A DNA stretch of 36,224 nt. Source: Anaerolinea sp. (GTDB taxonomy: Bacteria > Chloroflexota > Anaerolineae > Aggregatilineales > UBA2796). Numbering within the stretch: the stretch's first letter is position 1; every line of letters starts with the position of its first letter. Position numbers and translations under genes: made by a program. The stretch lies in assembly GCA_014879835.1 (NCBI GenBank), contig JACSRJ010000222.1, forward strand, positions 1 through 36,224, given 5' to 3'. Shown one piece after another: positions 16,286-23,366 of the stretch. The notes beneath the pieces are model-generated. The model had not been told where the DNA came from and did no database searches. It worked only from the letters and a program-made list of their open reading frames with translations.

Positions 16286-16564
16286 TTAGTCTGCGGCCGA
16301 TTCAGTTTGGGGTTCAGGGCGCACTGCAATGATACGCTTGCCCCCACGCACCCACTCGAAGCTCACGAAACCTTCAGCCGTGGCGAAGATCGTGAAGTCC
16401 TTGCCCTGAGACGTGCCCGGGCCGGGATAAAAACGATTTCCACGCTGACGGACGAGGATATTGCCGGGGATCACCAGTTCGCCCCCGAAGCGCTTGACCC
16501 CAAGGCGTTTGGAATTTGACTCACGCCCGTTGCGGCTGGAACCGCCGCCTTTCTTGTGCGCCAT
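16286..16564 (-). CDS. rpmA: 50S ribosomal protein L27
   Basis: The 92-residue protein has the L27 N-terminus [16 protein letters not shown], which reaches into the peptidyl transferase centre, without the cleavable extension found in Firmicutes. It continues with [11 protein letters not shown], the conserved core through [13 protein letters not shown], and a short acidic C-terminal tail. It follows rplU on the same transcript after 43 bases, the widespread rplU-rpmA order; obg does not follow. A terminator lies 17 bases after its stop. The assignment is secure. Confidence 0.97.
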   Translation of the reverse strand: MAHKKGGGSSRNGRESNSKRLGVKRFGGELVIPGNILVRQRGNRFYPGPGTSQGKDFTIFATAEGFVSFEWVRGGKRIIAVRPEPQTESAAD

Positions 16565-16607
16565 GCTAGAAGCCCTCTTTCAACAAATAAACGGTCAGGT
16601 TCACGAA

Positions 16608-16922
16608 TTAGACGTTTACGCTCTCAATACGGAGGCGGGTATAAGTCTGACGATGACCGCGCCGACGACGATAACGCAGCCCCGGGCGGTACTTCCAGAT
16701 CAGGATTTTTTTGCCCCGATAATGTTCAACCACTGTTGCCTTGACCACTGCACCCTTGACCAGCGGACGCCCGATCATCGGTGCGCCTTCGCCGGGGACA
16801 ACCAACAGGACTTCGTTGAGGTCAATGGTTGTGCCCGCATCGTGGGGCAGTTTTTCCACATCGATCACCTTGCCAGCTTCGGCACGGTATTGTTTTCCGC
16901 CAGTGCGGACAATAGCATACAT
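16608..16922 (-). CDS. rplU: 50S ribosomal protein L21
   Basis: The 104-residue protein has the L21 length and landmarks: MYAIVRTGGKQYR at the start, the central LLVVPGEGAPMIGRP segment and the basic LRYRRRRGHRQTYT loop near the end that binds 23S rRNA. GGAGTGAT precedes the ATG. A good promoter about 110 bases upstream (17039-17068) gives a long leader, a place where L21 autoregulation is possible, but I cannot confirm a known leader motif. It forms an operon with rpmA. Confidence 0.97.
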   Translation of the reverse strand: MYAIVRTGGKQYRAEAGKVIDVEKLPHDAGTTIDLNEVLLVVPGEGAPMIGRPLVKGAVVKATVVEHYRGKKILIWKYRPGLRYRRRRGHRQTYTRLRIESVNV

Positions 16923-17038
16923 AGACGATCATCACTCCAATCTTCGCTTTTCGCCGCAGGACACAGCCCAAAGGCGTGGGCGCGGGGAAAATTGGCAAAC
17001 GAAAAGACGAGTTCGAGTATCCCCGAACGCGGGAGATC

Positions 17039-17068
17039 ATTATAATCGATGGATATTCCCGGCGTCAA
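17039..17068 (-). promoter_or_regulatory. promoter of rplU-rpmA
   Basis: Reading on the minus strand, TTGACG (17063-17068) and TATAAT (17039-17044) are 18 bases apart, the best -35/-10 pair in the window, as expected for ribosomal protein genes. The -10 lies in the palindrome ATTATAAT (17039-17046), so the opposite strand also reads TATAAT for hutI. Confidence 0.65.
17041..17046 (+). promoter_or_regulatory. -10 box of hutI, overlapping the rplU -10
   Basis: TATAAT lies 47 bases before the hutI ATG at 17093. It shares bases with the divergent rplU -10. The hutI leader contains an inverted repeat TTCCCGGC/GCCGGGGAA (17056-17078) just before GGAG, the ribosome site. No clear -35 is seen. Confidence 0.4.
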
Positions 17069-17092
17069 TGCCGGGGAAACGGAGATTTTTTG

Positions 17093-18382
17093 ATGGTGTC
17101 TCATGTTTCCTATGTGGATTTGATCGTAGATCACATCGGTCAGTTGTGCGTCATCCCCGCCTATCAGGGAGGCCCCCAGCGGGGTGAACGGTTTGGTGAT
17201 CTGGGGGTGATCAACGATGCGGCTGTGGCCGTGCGCAGCGGTCGGATTGTGGCTGCGGGCAGGCATGATCTGATTCGGGGTGAATATGCTGCCCTGAACG
17301 TGATCGATGCTGAAAACCGGTTGGTCACACCGGGCTTGGTGGATGCCCATACCCATCTGATCTGGTCGGGGGATCGGGCTTCAGAGTTTGAACTGCGTCT
17401 GATGGGTGCAACCTATCAAGAGATCGCGGCTGCGGGGGGTGGGATCAATCGCACCGTGCGCGAGACCCGGGCCGCCTCCCTTGCCGATCTCTTTGAGGGA
17501 GCGGAAGCACGACTCAACGTGGCCCTTCGCCATGGCACCACCACCCTCGAATGTAAAACGGGTTATGGTTTGAACCAAGAAACTGAGATCGCCATGCTCA
17601 GCGCTATCGCCCTGCTGGATTCGGAACATCCTGTGGATGTGGTGCCGACCTTTTTAGGGGCGCACGATATTCCCCCCGAATACGCCGATAATCCTGATGC
17701 CTATGTGGATCTGCTGGTTGATCATATCCTGCCCGCAGTGGCTGTGTGGAAGTCCAAACATTGGGATAAACCCCTTTATTGTGATGCCTTTTGTGAGCAG
17801 GGGGTGTTCACCGTCGCTCAGACTCGGCGCATCTTTGAAAAAGCACTTTTGTGTGGGCTGCGGCTGCGGCTGCACGCGGATGAGTTTGTGTCCTTAGGGG
17901 GGGTGCGGCTGGCGGTGGAGATGAACGCCGCTTCGGTCGATCACCTGCTGGTGACCACCCCCGAAGACGCTCGTTTGTTGGGGGCATCCAATACAGCGGC
18001 GGTGCTGCTGCCCGCAACCCCCTTCGGCTTGGGAATCGCCAACACAGCCCCGGCCAAACTGCTCTATGAATCGGGGGCAATCATCGCTTTGGGCAGTGAC
18101 TGCAACCCCGGCACAGCATGGTGCGAGAACATGCAGATGAGTCTTGCCCTTGCCTGCCGGAGCCTGAAATTGACCCCGGCACAAGCACTGGCAGCAGCGA
18201 CCATCAACAGTGCCTTTGCCCTTGATCGAGGTGATCTGGTGGGCAGCCTAGAGCCGGGCAAACGGGCCGATCTGGTGATCTGGGATGTGCCTGATTACCG
18301 CCATCTGGCTTACCGTTTTGGGACGAATCTGGCCCATACGGTGATCAAGGATGGGCAGGTCGTTTATCCCCCTACAACCTGA
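17093..18382 (+). CDS. hutI: imidazolonepropionase
   Basis: The 429-residue amidohydrolase-superfamily enzyme matches imidazolonepropionase, which hydrolyses 4-imidazolone-5-propanoate to N-formimino-L-glutamate in histidine breakdown. Key pieces: metal ligands VDAHTHL (His86, His88), the hallmark SEFELRLMGATYQEIAAAGGGI just after, a later metal-site His in LRLHADEF, and LGSDCNPGT near the C-terminus. The ATG at 17093 has GGAG (17081-17084) eight bases upstream; an in-frame GTG at 16976 would add 39 residues without similarity and cross the promoter, so I reject it. No other hut gene is in the window. Its end overlaps the convergent fabD by 19 bases. Confidence 0.93.
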   Translation: MVSHVSYVDLIVDHIGQLCVIPAYQGGPQRGERFGDLGVINDAAVAVRSGRIVAAGRHDLIRGEYAALNVIDAENRLVTPGLVDAHTHLIWSGDRASEFELRLMGATYQEIAAAGGGINRTVRETRAASLADLFEGAEARLNVALRHGTTTLECKTGYGLNQETEIAMLSAIALLDSEHPVDVVPTFLGAHDIPPEYADNPDAYVDLLVDHILPAVAVWKSKHWDKPLYCDAFCEQGVFTVAQTRRIFEKALLCGLRLRLHADEFVSLGGVRLAVEMNAASVDHLLVTTPEDARLLGASNTAAVLLPATPFGLGIANTAPAKLLYESGAIIALGSDCNPGTAWCENMQMSLALACRSLKLTPAQALAAATINSAFALDRGDLVGSLEPGKRADLVIWDVPDYRHLAYRFGTNLAHTVIKDGQVVYPPTT

Positions 18383-19314
18383 CGCAGTCCTTCTGGGGTA
18401 TTGAGGGCAAAACCAACCGCGTCCTTGTGGATCCGTTTGAGCAGCCCTGTCAGGACGTCTTTGGGGCCGAGTTCCAGAAAGGTCTTTGCCCCAAGCGTCT
18501 GAAGGGCCATCACGGACTCCGTCCAGCGCACGGTGGAGACCAACTGTGCGTTCAGTTCGGCTCGAATCTCCTCAACGGTGTGCAGAGAGGCGGCACTCGC
18601 GTTCCCGATCACCGGGATGATCGGTGCGCTCAGGGGAGCCGCATCAAGGGCTTTACGAAAGTCGGCAGAGGCCGCACTCATCAGGGGAGAGTGCGTGGCC
18701 ACGCTCACCTGAAGGCGGATCGTTCGTTTGATGCCCCGCGCTTTGGCCAGTTCCAGCGCCCGATCTACCGCGCCATTATCGCCAGAGATCACCACTTGTC
18801 CGGGGCAGTTGTCGTTGCCGATCACCACTGGATGCCCGATCTCAGCACTGGACTGCTCACAGATGGCGCGGGCATCGTCCATGCTTGCGCCTAGCAGGGC
18901 CGCCATCCCGCCGGGATTCTTTTCACCCGCCTCAGCCATCAGACGGCCACGTTCGGCCACCAACTTCAGCCCCGCTTCAAAGGGCAGTGCCCCGGCGATG
19001 GTCAAAGCGGTGAACTCGCCCAAGCTGTGCCCGGCCGCGGCCAGCGGTTTGATCGGGCTGCCATTGAGCGCCTCCAGCGCCTTGAAGATGGCCACCCCCG
19101 TCACATACAGCGCGGGTTGGGTGTACTGGGTCTGATCAAGTTTTTCGGCAGGGCCCTCAAAACACAAGGCCGAGAGCGCGTAACCCAAAAGCGCATCCGC
19201 TTGGGCAAAGACCTCCGCTGCGGCGGGGAACTCACGGGCAACCTGCGCGCCCATGCCTACCTGCTGCGATCCCTGTCCGGGGAATAATAAAACAACCGAT
19301 GTCCAATCAAACAT
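18364..19314 (-). CDS. fabD: malonyl-CoA:ACP transacylase
   Basis: The 316-residue protein is a typical stand-alone FabD, transferring malonyl from CoA to acyl carrier protein for fatty acid synthesis. Motifs: FPGQGSQ (11-17), active-site Ser97 in AGHSLGEF, Arg122 in ERGRLM, His208 in VATHSPLM and GNASA further on. AAGGGGAAAC precedes the ATG. It lies 39 bases after the DUF512 gene and probably closes the rluB-plsC-uma2-DUF512-fabD transcript, though a separate promoter is possible. No other fab gene is adjacent; plsC upstream shares the lipid theme. Confidence 0.96.
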   Translation of the reverse strand: MFDWTSVVLLFPGQGSQQVGMGAQVAREFPAAAEVFAQADALLGYALSALCFEGPAEKLDQTQYTQPALYVTGVAIFKALEALNGSPIKPLAAAGHSLGEFTALTIAGALPFEAGLKLVAERGRLMAEAGEKNPGGMAALLGASMDDARAICEQSSAEIGHPVVIGNDNCPGQVVISGDNGAVDRALELAKARGIKRTIRLQVSVATHSPLMSAASADFRKALDAAPLSAPIIPVIGNASAASLHTVEEIRAELNAQLVSTVRWTESVMALQTLGAKTFLELGPKDVLTGLLKRIHKDAVGFALNTPEGLRQVVGG

Positions 19315-19353
19315 AAGTTTCCCCTTTAGTACTGTGTTTGTATTTTCTTGAAG

Positions 19354-20775
19354 CTACAGGTATTTCTCCACCGCCCAACCACCATCCCGCACGACTGGAA
19401 TATCTGCTGGGGAGATGCCGGGAGTGAAAGTGAGCGCATTTTTGCCCTGCGCCGCATCCAGTACATCACCCATCAGATCGGCCAGCGCGACGGGCACGCC
19501 GAGGGTATTGGCAATGGTCAGCGGAGCAGTGTCATCGAGGCTGATCCCGTCCGGGTGATCAAACATGATTCGGGGCAGGATGATCATCTGACCCAGTTCA
19601 CCCGCCTGTTTAAGCGCCTGAAGTTCGGCAATCACATCCGCGCCATGAAGCAGCCCTGCCACCGTGATCCCTTCGCCCAGTGCCTTGTTGACCACCCCTC
19701 GCACTTCCAGTTTTAGCCCGGTGGCGGCGCTCAGTTCAGCCGCAGCCTGACTCAGGATCGGGGCAAAAAGGGTCGCGGTGACCAGCGTTAAGTGTTCAAA
19801 CCGGGGCTTAAAGGCGTGCAGTTCGGTCTGACGCACCTCTGCCCACTCATCTTTAAATCGGCGCACCATACCCAAGCCGTTCTCGTGCAGGGCCAGATCG
19901 TCGTAAACCTCTAGTGGGGGTACATCCCTCCCCGCCACCAGATACCATTCATCAGTGGGGTACACAAAACCCACCCCCACCATTTGACGACAGCGCGCCT
20001 GCCACTGTTCACAGGCGGCCAGCACCGCTTCCGCGTGGGCCCGATCATTGGTGCTCAAGCCGTAACGGTGAAAACGAGTCAGGCCCACAGGCACCACACT
20101 GATACTTTGCACGGTCGGGTACAGATCAACCAGATCGCGGATGCTGCGCTCCATATGGTCACCGTCGTTCACCCCCGGTGTGATCACCAACTGGGTATGC
20201 ACCTCAAAGTGATGATCGGCCAACCGTCGAAGCTGCTCCAGAATATCGGGCGCATCCGGATTTCGCAGGTATGCACGGCGCAGTTCGGTATCGGTCACAT
20301 GCACCGAGACATACAGGGGGCTGAGGTGCTGTTCAATGATCCGCTCCCAGTCGTGGTCAGAAAGGTTGGTCAGGGTCACAAAATGCCCAAAGAGGAACGA
20401 ATAGCGGTAATCGTCGTCCTTGATATACAGGGTGCGGCGCATCCGAGGGGCCATTTGCAGCACAAAACAGAACCCGCACAAGTTGTTACAGCGCCGAATG
20501 TCAATGTCAAAAGTGGGATGCTCAAACTCCATGCCCAGCGGTTGATCATACTGGCGTTCGCCGCTCAGGGTGATCTCCTGATCACCGCGGCGCAGGCGCA
20601 CTTCGAGCCATTCCTCAGCGCCATAAAACTGAACGTCGATCACATCCTCGCAAGGATGATCATTCAGTGCTAGAAGCTCATCACCGGGCAGAATTCCCAT
20701 TTGGTCAGCGGCGCTTTGGGGAATGATCGCTTTAATCCGCCCCATTGGAGGCACAGGGGAGCGTTCTTTTTTCAT
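19354..20775 (-). CDS. PDZ-radical SAM-DUF512 protein
   Basis: The 473-residue protein starts with a PDZ-like segment (about 10-70, with GILPGDELLALND), followed by a radical SAM-like cluster motif Cys96-x3-Cys100-x2-Cys103 in RRCNNLCGFCFV, and a C-terminal DUF512 domain ending in the FTPGISPADIPVVRDGGW type sequence. The family is widespread in Firmicutes and Chloroflexota, usually called DUF512 or FeS-oxidoreductase. Its reaction is not established. The start codon overlaps the end of the uma2 gene by four bases, so translation is coupled. A methionine at residue 11 is an alternative start. The family assignment is confident, the function open. Confidence 0.88.
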   Translation of the reverse strand: MKKERSPVPPMGRIKAIIPQSAADQMGILPGDELLALNDHPCEDVIDVQFYGAEEWLEVRLRRGDQEITLSGERQYDQPLGMEFEHPTFDIDIRRCNNLCGFCFVLQMAPRMRRTLYIKDDDYRYSFLFGHFVTLTNLSDHDWERIIEQHLSPLYVSVHVTDTELRRAYLRNPDAPDILEQLRRLADHHFEVHTQLVITPGVNDGDHMERSIRDLVDLYPTVQSISVVPVGLTRFHRYGLSTNDRAHAEAVLAACEQWQARCRQMVGVGFVYPTDEWYLVAGRDVPPLEVYDDLALHENGLGMVRRFKDEWAEVRQTELHAFKPRFEHLTLVTATLFAPILSQAAAELSAATGLKLEVRGVVNKALGEGITVAGLLHGADVIAELQALKQAGELGQMIILPRIMFDHPDGISLDDTAPLTIANTLGVPVALADLMGDVLDAAQGKNALTFTPGISPADIPVVRDGGWAVEKYL

Positions 20776-21377
20776 TCAGGCTTTGACTCCGTAGACGGTG
20801 GCGCAGTAGGGGTAGGGGCTTTGCGCAGGCGCTTAAAGACCTCATGCACAGGCAGGCTGAAACCCGGCAGCACCTCACCACCTTCAAGGGTCATGTCCTC
20901 ACGGAAGGTTTTGGAGGTTCCTCCGGGATAATGCACCACCACCAACCGCTGGCCGGGATAGACCAACCAGATCAGGCGGGCCCCAGCGGCAAAAAACTGA
21001 TCGATCTTCTCCTGCATCTCGGTGCTGGTGTTGCTCGGTGAGATCACTTCAACGGCCAGATCGGGCGCGCCTTCAAAGAATTTGCCTGTATGCGGGCGGA
21101 GTCTGGCTTTGGTGATGAAGCTCACATCAGGCGAACGCACGGTATCAGGGTTACGTGCGATCCTAAAGCCTGTATCGGCTCCCGCAACAGTTCCCAAATC
21201 ATTGGTCATCACAAATCCCATCAGCAAGTACCCGATCCAGAGCGCTAATTCTCCAGCCTCATCCCCAGAAGGTATCACCGGAATGATCCTCCCTTCAACC
21301 AACTCCAAAAATTTGGAGTCTTTCAGGTTGAGCAGATCATCCGCTGTTACAAGCTGTTCACGTTCGTGAACGACCAT
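20772..21377 (-). CDS. Uma2 family protein (DUF820, predicted restriction-endonuclease fold)
   Basis: The 201-residue protein has the PD-(D/E)XK-like core of Uma2/DUF820: the first part LVEGRIIP (about 27-34), then RSPDVSFI near 81-88, then PDLAVEVISPSNT near 104-116 and a later YWV-like segment LIWLVYPGQRLVVVHY. The C-terminus is a Pro/Thr/Ser tail of about 18 residues. Uma2 proteins are abundant in cyanobacteria and Chloroflexota and often called putative endonucleases; no confirmed biological role is known to me. GGAGG lies nine bases before the ATG, inside the plsC stop region. It sits three bases after plsC and overlaps the DUF512 start by four. Confidence 0.9.
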   Translation of the reverse strand: MVVHEREQLVTADDLLNLKDSKFLELVEGRIIPVIPSGDEAGELALWIGYLLMGFVMTNDLGTVAGADTGFRIARNPDTVRSPDVSFITKARLRPHTGKFFEGAPDLAVEVISPSNTSTEMQEKIDQFFAAGARLIWLVYPGQRLVVVHYPGGTSKTFREDMTLEGGEVLPGFSLPVHEVFKRLRKAPTPTAPPSTESKPE

Positions 21378-21380
21378 GGC

Positions 21381-22106
21381 CTAAGCCTCCACAAACTCGA
21401 TACGGTCAGTGGTCGCCTGATCCAAGTTCTGGTAATGCCCTCTACGTGCTTCAGGCAGCAGGGCCGCAAGCTGGTACATCGCTTCGGTGGTAAAAGGGGG
21501 CAGATCGCGTCGGGAGATTTCACCCCGCGCCCGAAAACGAAAAGGACGCCCAAAACGAAGCAGTACCGGGGTTTTGCGCAAGCGCTTCATATTGTGCTGA
21601 ATATGAGGGGTGCCCTCAATGGCCGCGGGGATGATCAACGCCCCGGCCCGGATGGCGGCATAAGCAGCCCCATCTTTGGCCCGGTCAAGGGCCTTGTTAC
21701 GGGTTCCTTCAGGGGCGATCAGCACCACATGCCCTTGATTGAGCAGATCAATGGTGTTGTTGAGGGCCGAGCGGTCAGGGCTATCCTGATCTACCGGATA
21801 CATGCCGTAATAACGCATGATCAGGCCAAAAAAAGGCATCTTAAAGTTCTCAGATTTGGACATGGGGATGGCAAAGCGATGCTTGATCGATCCCATGATC
21901 ACCGCAGCGTCGGCGGCATGGATATGGTTGTAGAGAATCATCGCGCCACCCTGACGGGGGATATGTCCTAACCCTTCCACCGTGAACTTGCCAAAGAGCG
22001 GGAACAGCACCGAGCGCAAACACACATCTCGAATGAAGCGGCGAAAGAGGGTATAGCGCTCCTGCCGGATGGCGTAGTCAGGGCGGACAAGGGTCATTTC
22101 TGTCAA
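21381..22106 (-). CDS. plsC: 1-acyl-sn-glycerol-3-phosphate acyltransferase-like
   Basis: The 241-residue protein belongs to the PlsC/LPLAT family. The catalytic HX4D motif is NHIHAADA (His61, Asp66), and the glycerol-phosphate-binding motif is APEGTRN (Glu133-Arg136). A weak hydrophobic segment near residues 28-38 may anchor it to the membrane. It would add the second acyl chain to lysophosphatidic acid in phospholipid synthesis, though related enzymes use other acceptors. Its start overlaps the rluB stop region by four bases (ATGA-type), so the genes are coupled. Later in the transcript comes fabD, another lipid gene. Confidence 0.9.
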   Translation of the reverse strand: MTEMTLVRPDYAIRQERYTLFRRFIRDVCLRSVLFPLFGKFTVEGLGHIPRQGGAMILYNHIHAADAAVIMGSIKHRFAIPMSKSENFKMPFFGLIMRYYGMYPVDQDSPDRSALNNTIDLLNQGHVVLIAPEGTRNKALDRAKDGAAYAAIRAGALIIPAAIEGTPHIQHNMKRLRKTPVLLRFGRPFRFRARGEISRRDLPPFTTEAMYQLAALLPEARRGHYQNLDQATTDRIEFVEA

Positions 22107-23215
22107 GGACGACCTCCACGCGGCGGTTTACGAGAACGTGAGGCAGGGCGTGAACCGGGACGAGAGGCAGGACGCGAGGTCCCCGCCGGATTGATTCCGC
22201 CTTTGGCAGGACGGGGCGCACGGTTGGAACTTTTGGGCCGTGCTCCACCCACGGGCGGACGGCGTCCACTGCTCCCTTCTGGGCGAGGTGAACGTGTCGG
22301 ACGTTGGCCTTCGGGGGTGGGCTTACGATCTGAGGGCCGGCGTTCCCGGTTGGATTGATCTTGATCGCGGTTTTCGCGGCGCTCCCGGTATTCGTTATCG
22401 GATTGCGCTCGCCCGCCTTCACGCTGGCGTCGGTCTTTTGCGCCCTCAGGTTTTGCTCTATTCTGAGAACGTCTGCTGGCAGGGGACTTTTCGACCTTCG
22501 CTGCTTCGTTTTTGATCAGGGTCACTTCATCAGGGGTAAGGTGGCGCCATTCGCCCGGCTTAAGCGCCCCCATAGACAGCGCGCCTAAGTGGGTGCGGAT
22601 CAAACTGCGCACTGGATGTCCCAACAGCTTCGCCACCCGCCGAATCTGACGTTTACGCCCTTCGCGCATGACCACCCGCAGCACTGAATGAGTGGGGGTG
22701 CGCTCTAGGATCAGCACATCCGCAGGCAGGGTTTTGCCATCTTCGAGTTCGACCCCACGCCGCCACAGTTCGACCTGCTGATCTTCGATCCGTCCGTAGA
22801 CGGTCACCTCGTAGGTCTTGGCGTGCTGATAACGGGGATGAGTCATCCGCTGGGCCAGATCGCCATCGCTGGTAAGCAGCACCAAACCTTCACTGTCGGC
22901 GTCCAATCGTCCAACCGGGTAAAGATGCCCTTCCACCGGTACCAACTCGCGCACCGTGCGGCGCATTTCCTGTTCCTGAGCGCGCACCGTGGTGACCACC
23001 TGCATGGGCTTGTTGATCATCACATAGATTTTTTTGTCAGGCAGGCGCAGACGCACCCCATCGACCCGAATGTCATCCGTGGCGGGATCAGCCGATTCGC
23101 CCAACTGGGCGCGCTTCCCGTTCACTGTGACCCGCCCCTGAGTAATAAACGTCTCCGCCTCACGGCGGGAAGCGATCCCCGCTTGAGACATCAGTTTTTG
23201 TAATCGTTCAGCCAT
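22103..23215 (-). CDS. rluB: pseudouridine synthase, RluB/RsuA family, with long basic tail
   Basis: The 370-residue protein has an N-terminal S4 RNA-binding domain (MAERLQKLMSQAGIASRREAE..., about 1-50) and a pseudouridine synthase domain (about 60-235) with catalytic Asp105 in GRLDADSEGL and the later motif RKRQIRR. RluB-type enzymes modify 23S rRNA near position 2605; RsuA-type modify 16S, and the two are hard to tell apart by eye. From about residue 245 there is a ~125-residue Arg/Pro/Ser/Gly-rich, low-complexity tail, probably disordered and RNA-binding. It heads the five-gene operon and has a TATAAT at 23245-23250. Confidence 0.9.
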   Translation of the reverse strand: MAERLQKLMSQAGIASRREAETFITQGRVTVNGKRAQLGESADPATDDIRVDGVRLRLPDKKIYVMINKPMQVVTTVRAQEQEMRRTVRELVPVEGHLYPVGRLDADSEGLVLLTSDGDLAQRMTHPRYQHAKTYEVTVYGRIEDQQVELWRRGVELEDGKTLPADVLILERTPTHSVLRVVMREGRKRQIRRVAKLLGHPVRSLIRTHLGALSMGALKPGEWRHLTPDEVTLIKNEAAKVEKSPASRRSQNRAKPEGAKDRRQREGGRAQSDNEYRERRENRDQDQSNRERRPSDRKPTPEGQRPTRSPRPEGSSGRRPPVGGARPKSSNRAPRPAKGGINPAGTSRPASRPGSRPASRSRKPPRGGRP

Positions 23216-23244
23216 GGTGGTTCCCGCTAAAAAGATGGACTCAC

Positions 23245-23250
23245 ATTATA
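23245..23250 (-). promoter_or_regulatory. -10 box of the rluB operon
   Basis: On the minus strand this reads TATAAT, 30 bases before the rluB ATG at 23215. No good -35 is visible. Confidence 0.45.
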
Positions 23251-23300
23251 ACATAGCGGCGCTTACCCCTCGCCTTTGTCTGCTAACAGTGGGCAAATCA

Positions 23301-23349
23301 ATTGCCCTCATCCCCCCGCGCAGTGGTCGTGGGCGTAGACGGATGAGGG
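23301..23349. repeat. inverted repeat with part of the dispersed repeat
   Basis: CCCTCATCC (23305-23313) and GGATGAGGG (23341-23349) are a perfect 9-base inverted repeat around 27 bases. It lies between the end of the hydrolase gene and the rluB promoter. Read on the minus strand, GGGGGATGAGGGCAA matches the repeat ends near 12395 and 35410. It could also help terminate the hydrolase transcript, although no T run follows. Confidence 0.45.
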
Positions 23350-23366
23350 CGATCAGCCGCTTCAGG

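Noticed and set aside
17005-17030. Possible tRNA T-arm (GAGTTCGAGTATCCCC)
   Set aside because: No acceptor stem, anticodon arm or 3' partner can be folded around it.
16976-17092. N-terminal extension of hutI from a GTG at 16976
   Set aside because: It crosses the shared promoter and has no similarity to the family; the ATG at 17093 has a well-placed GGAG.
20772-21377. Uma2 as part of a restriction-modification or toxin-antitoxin system
   Set aside because: No methyltransferase or antitoxin neighbours; it is coupled to housekeeping genes.
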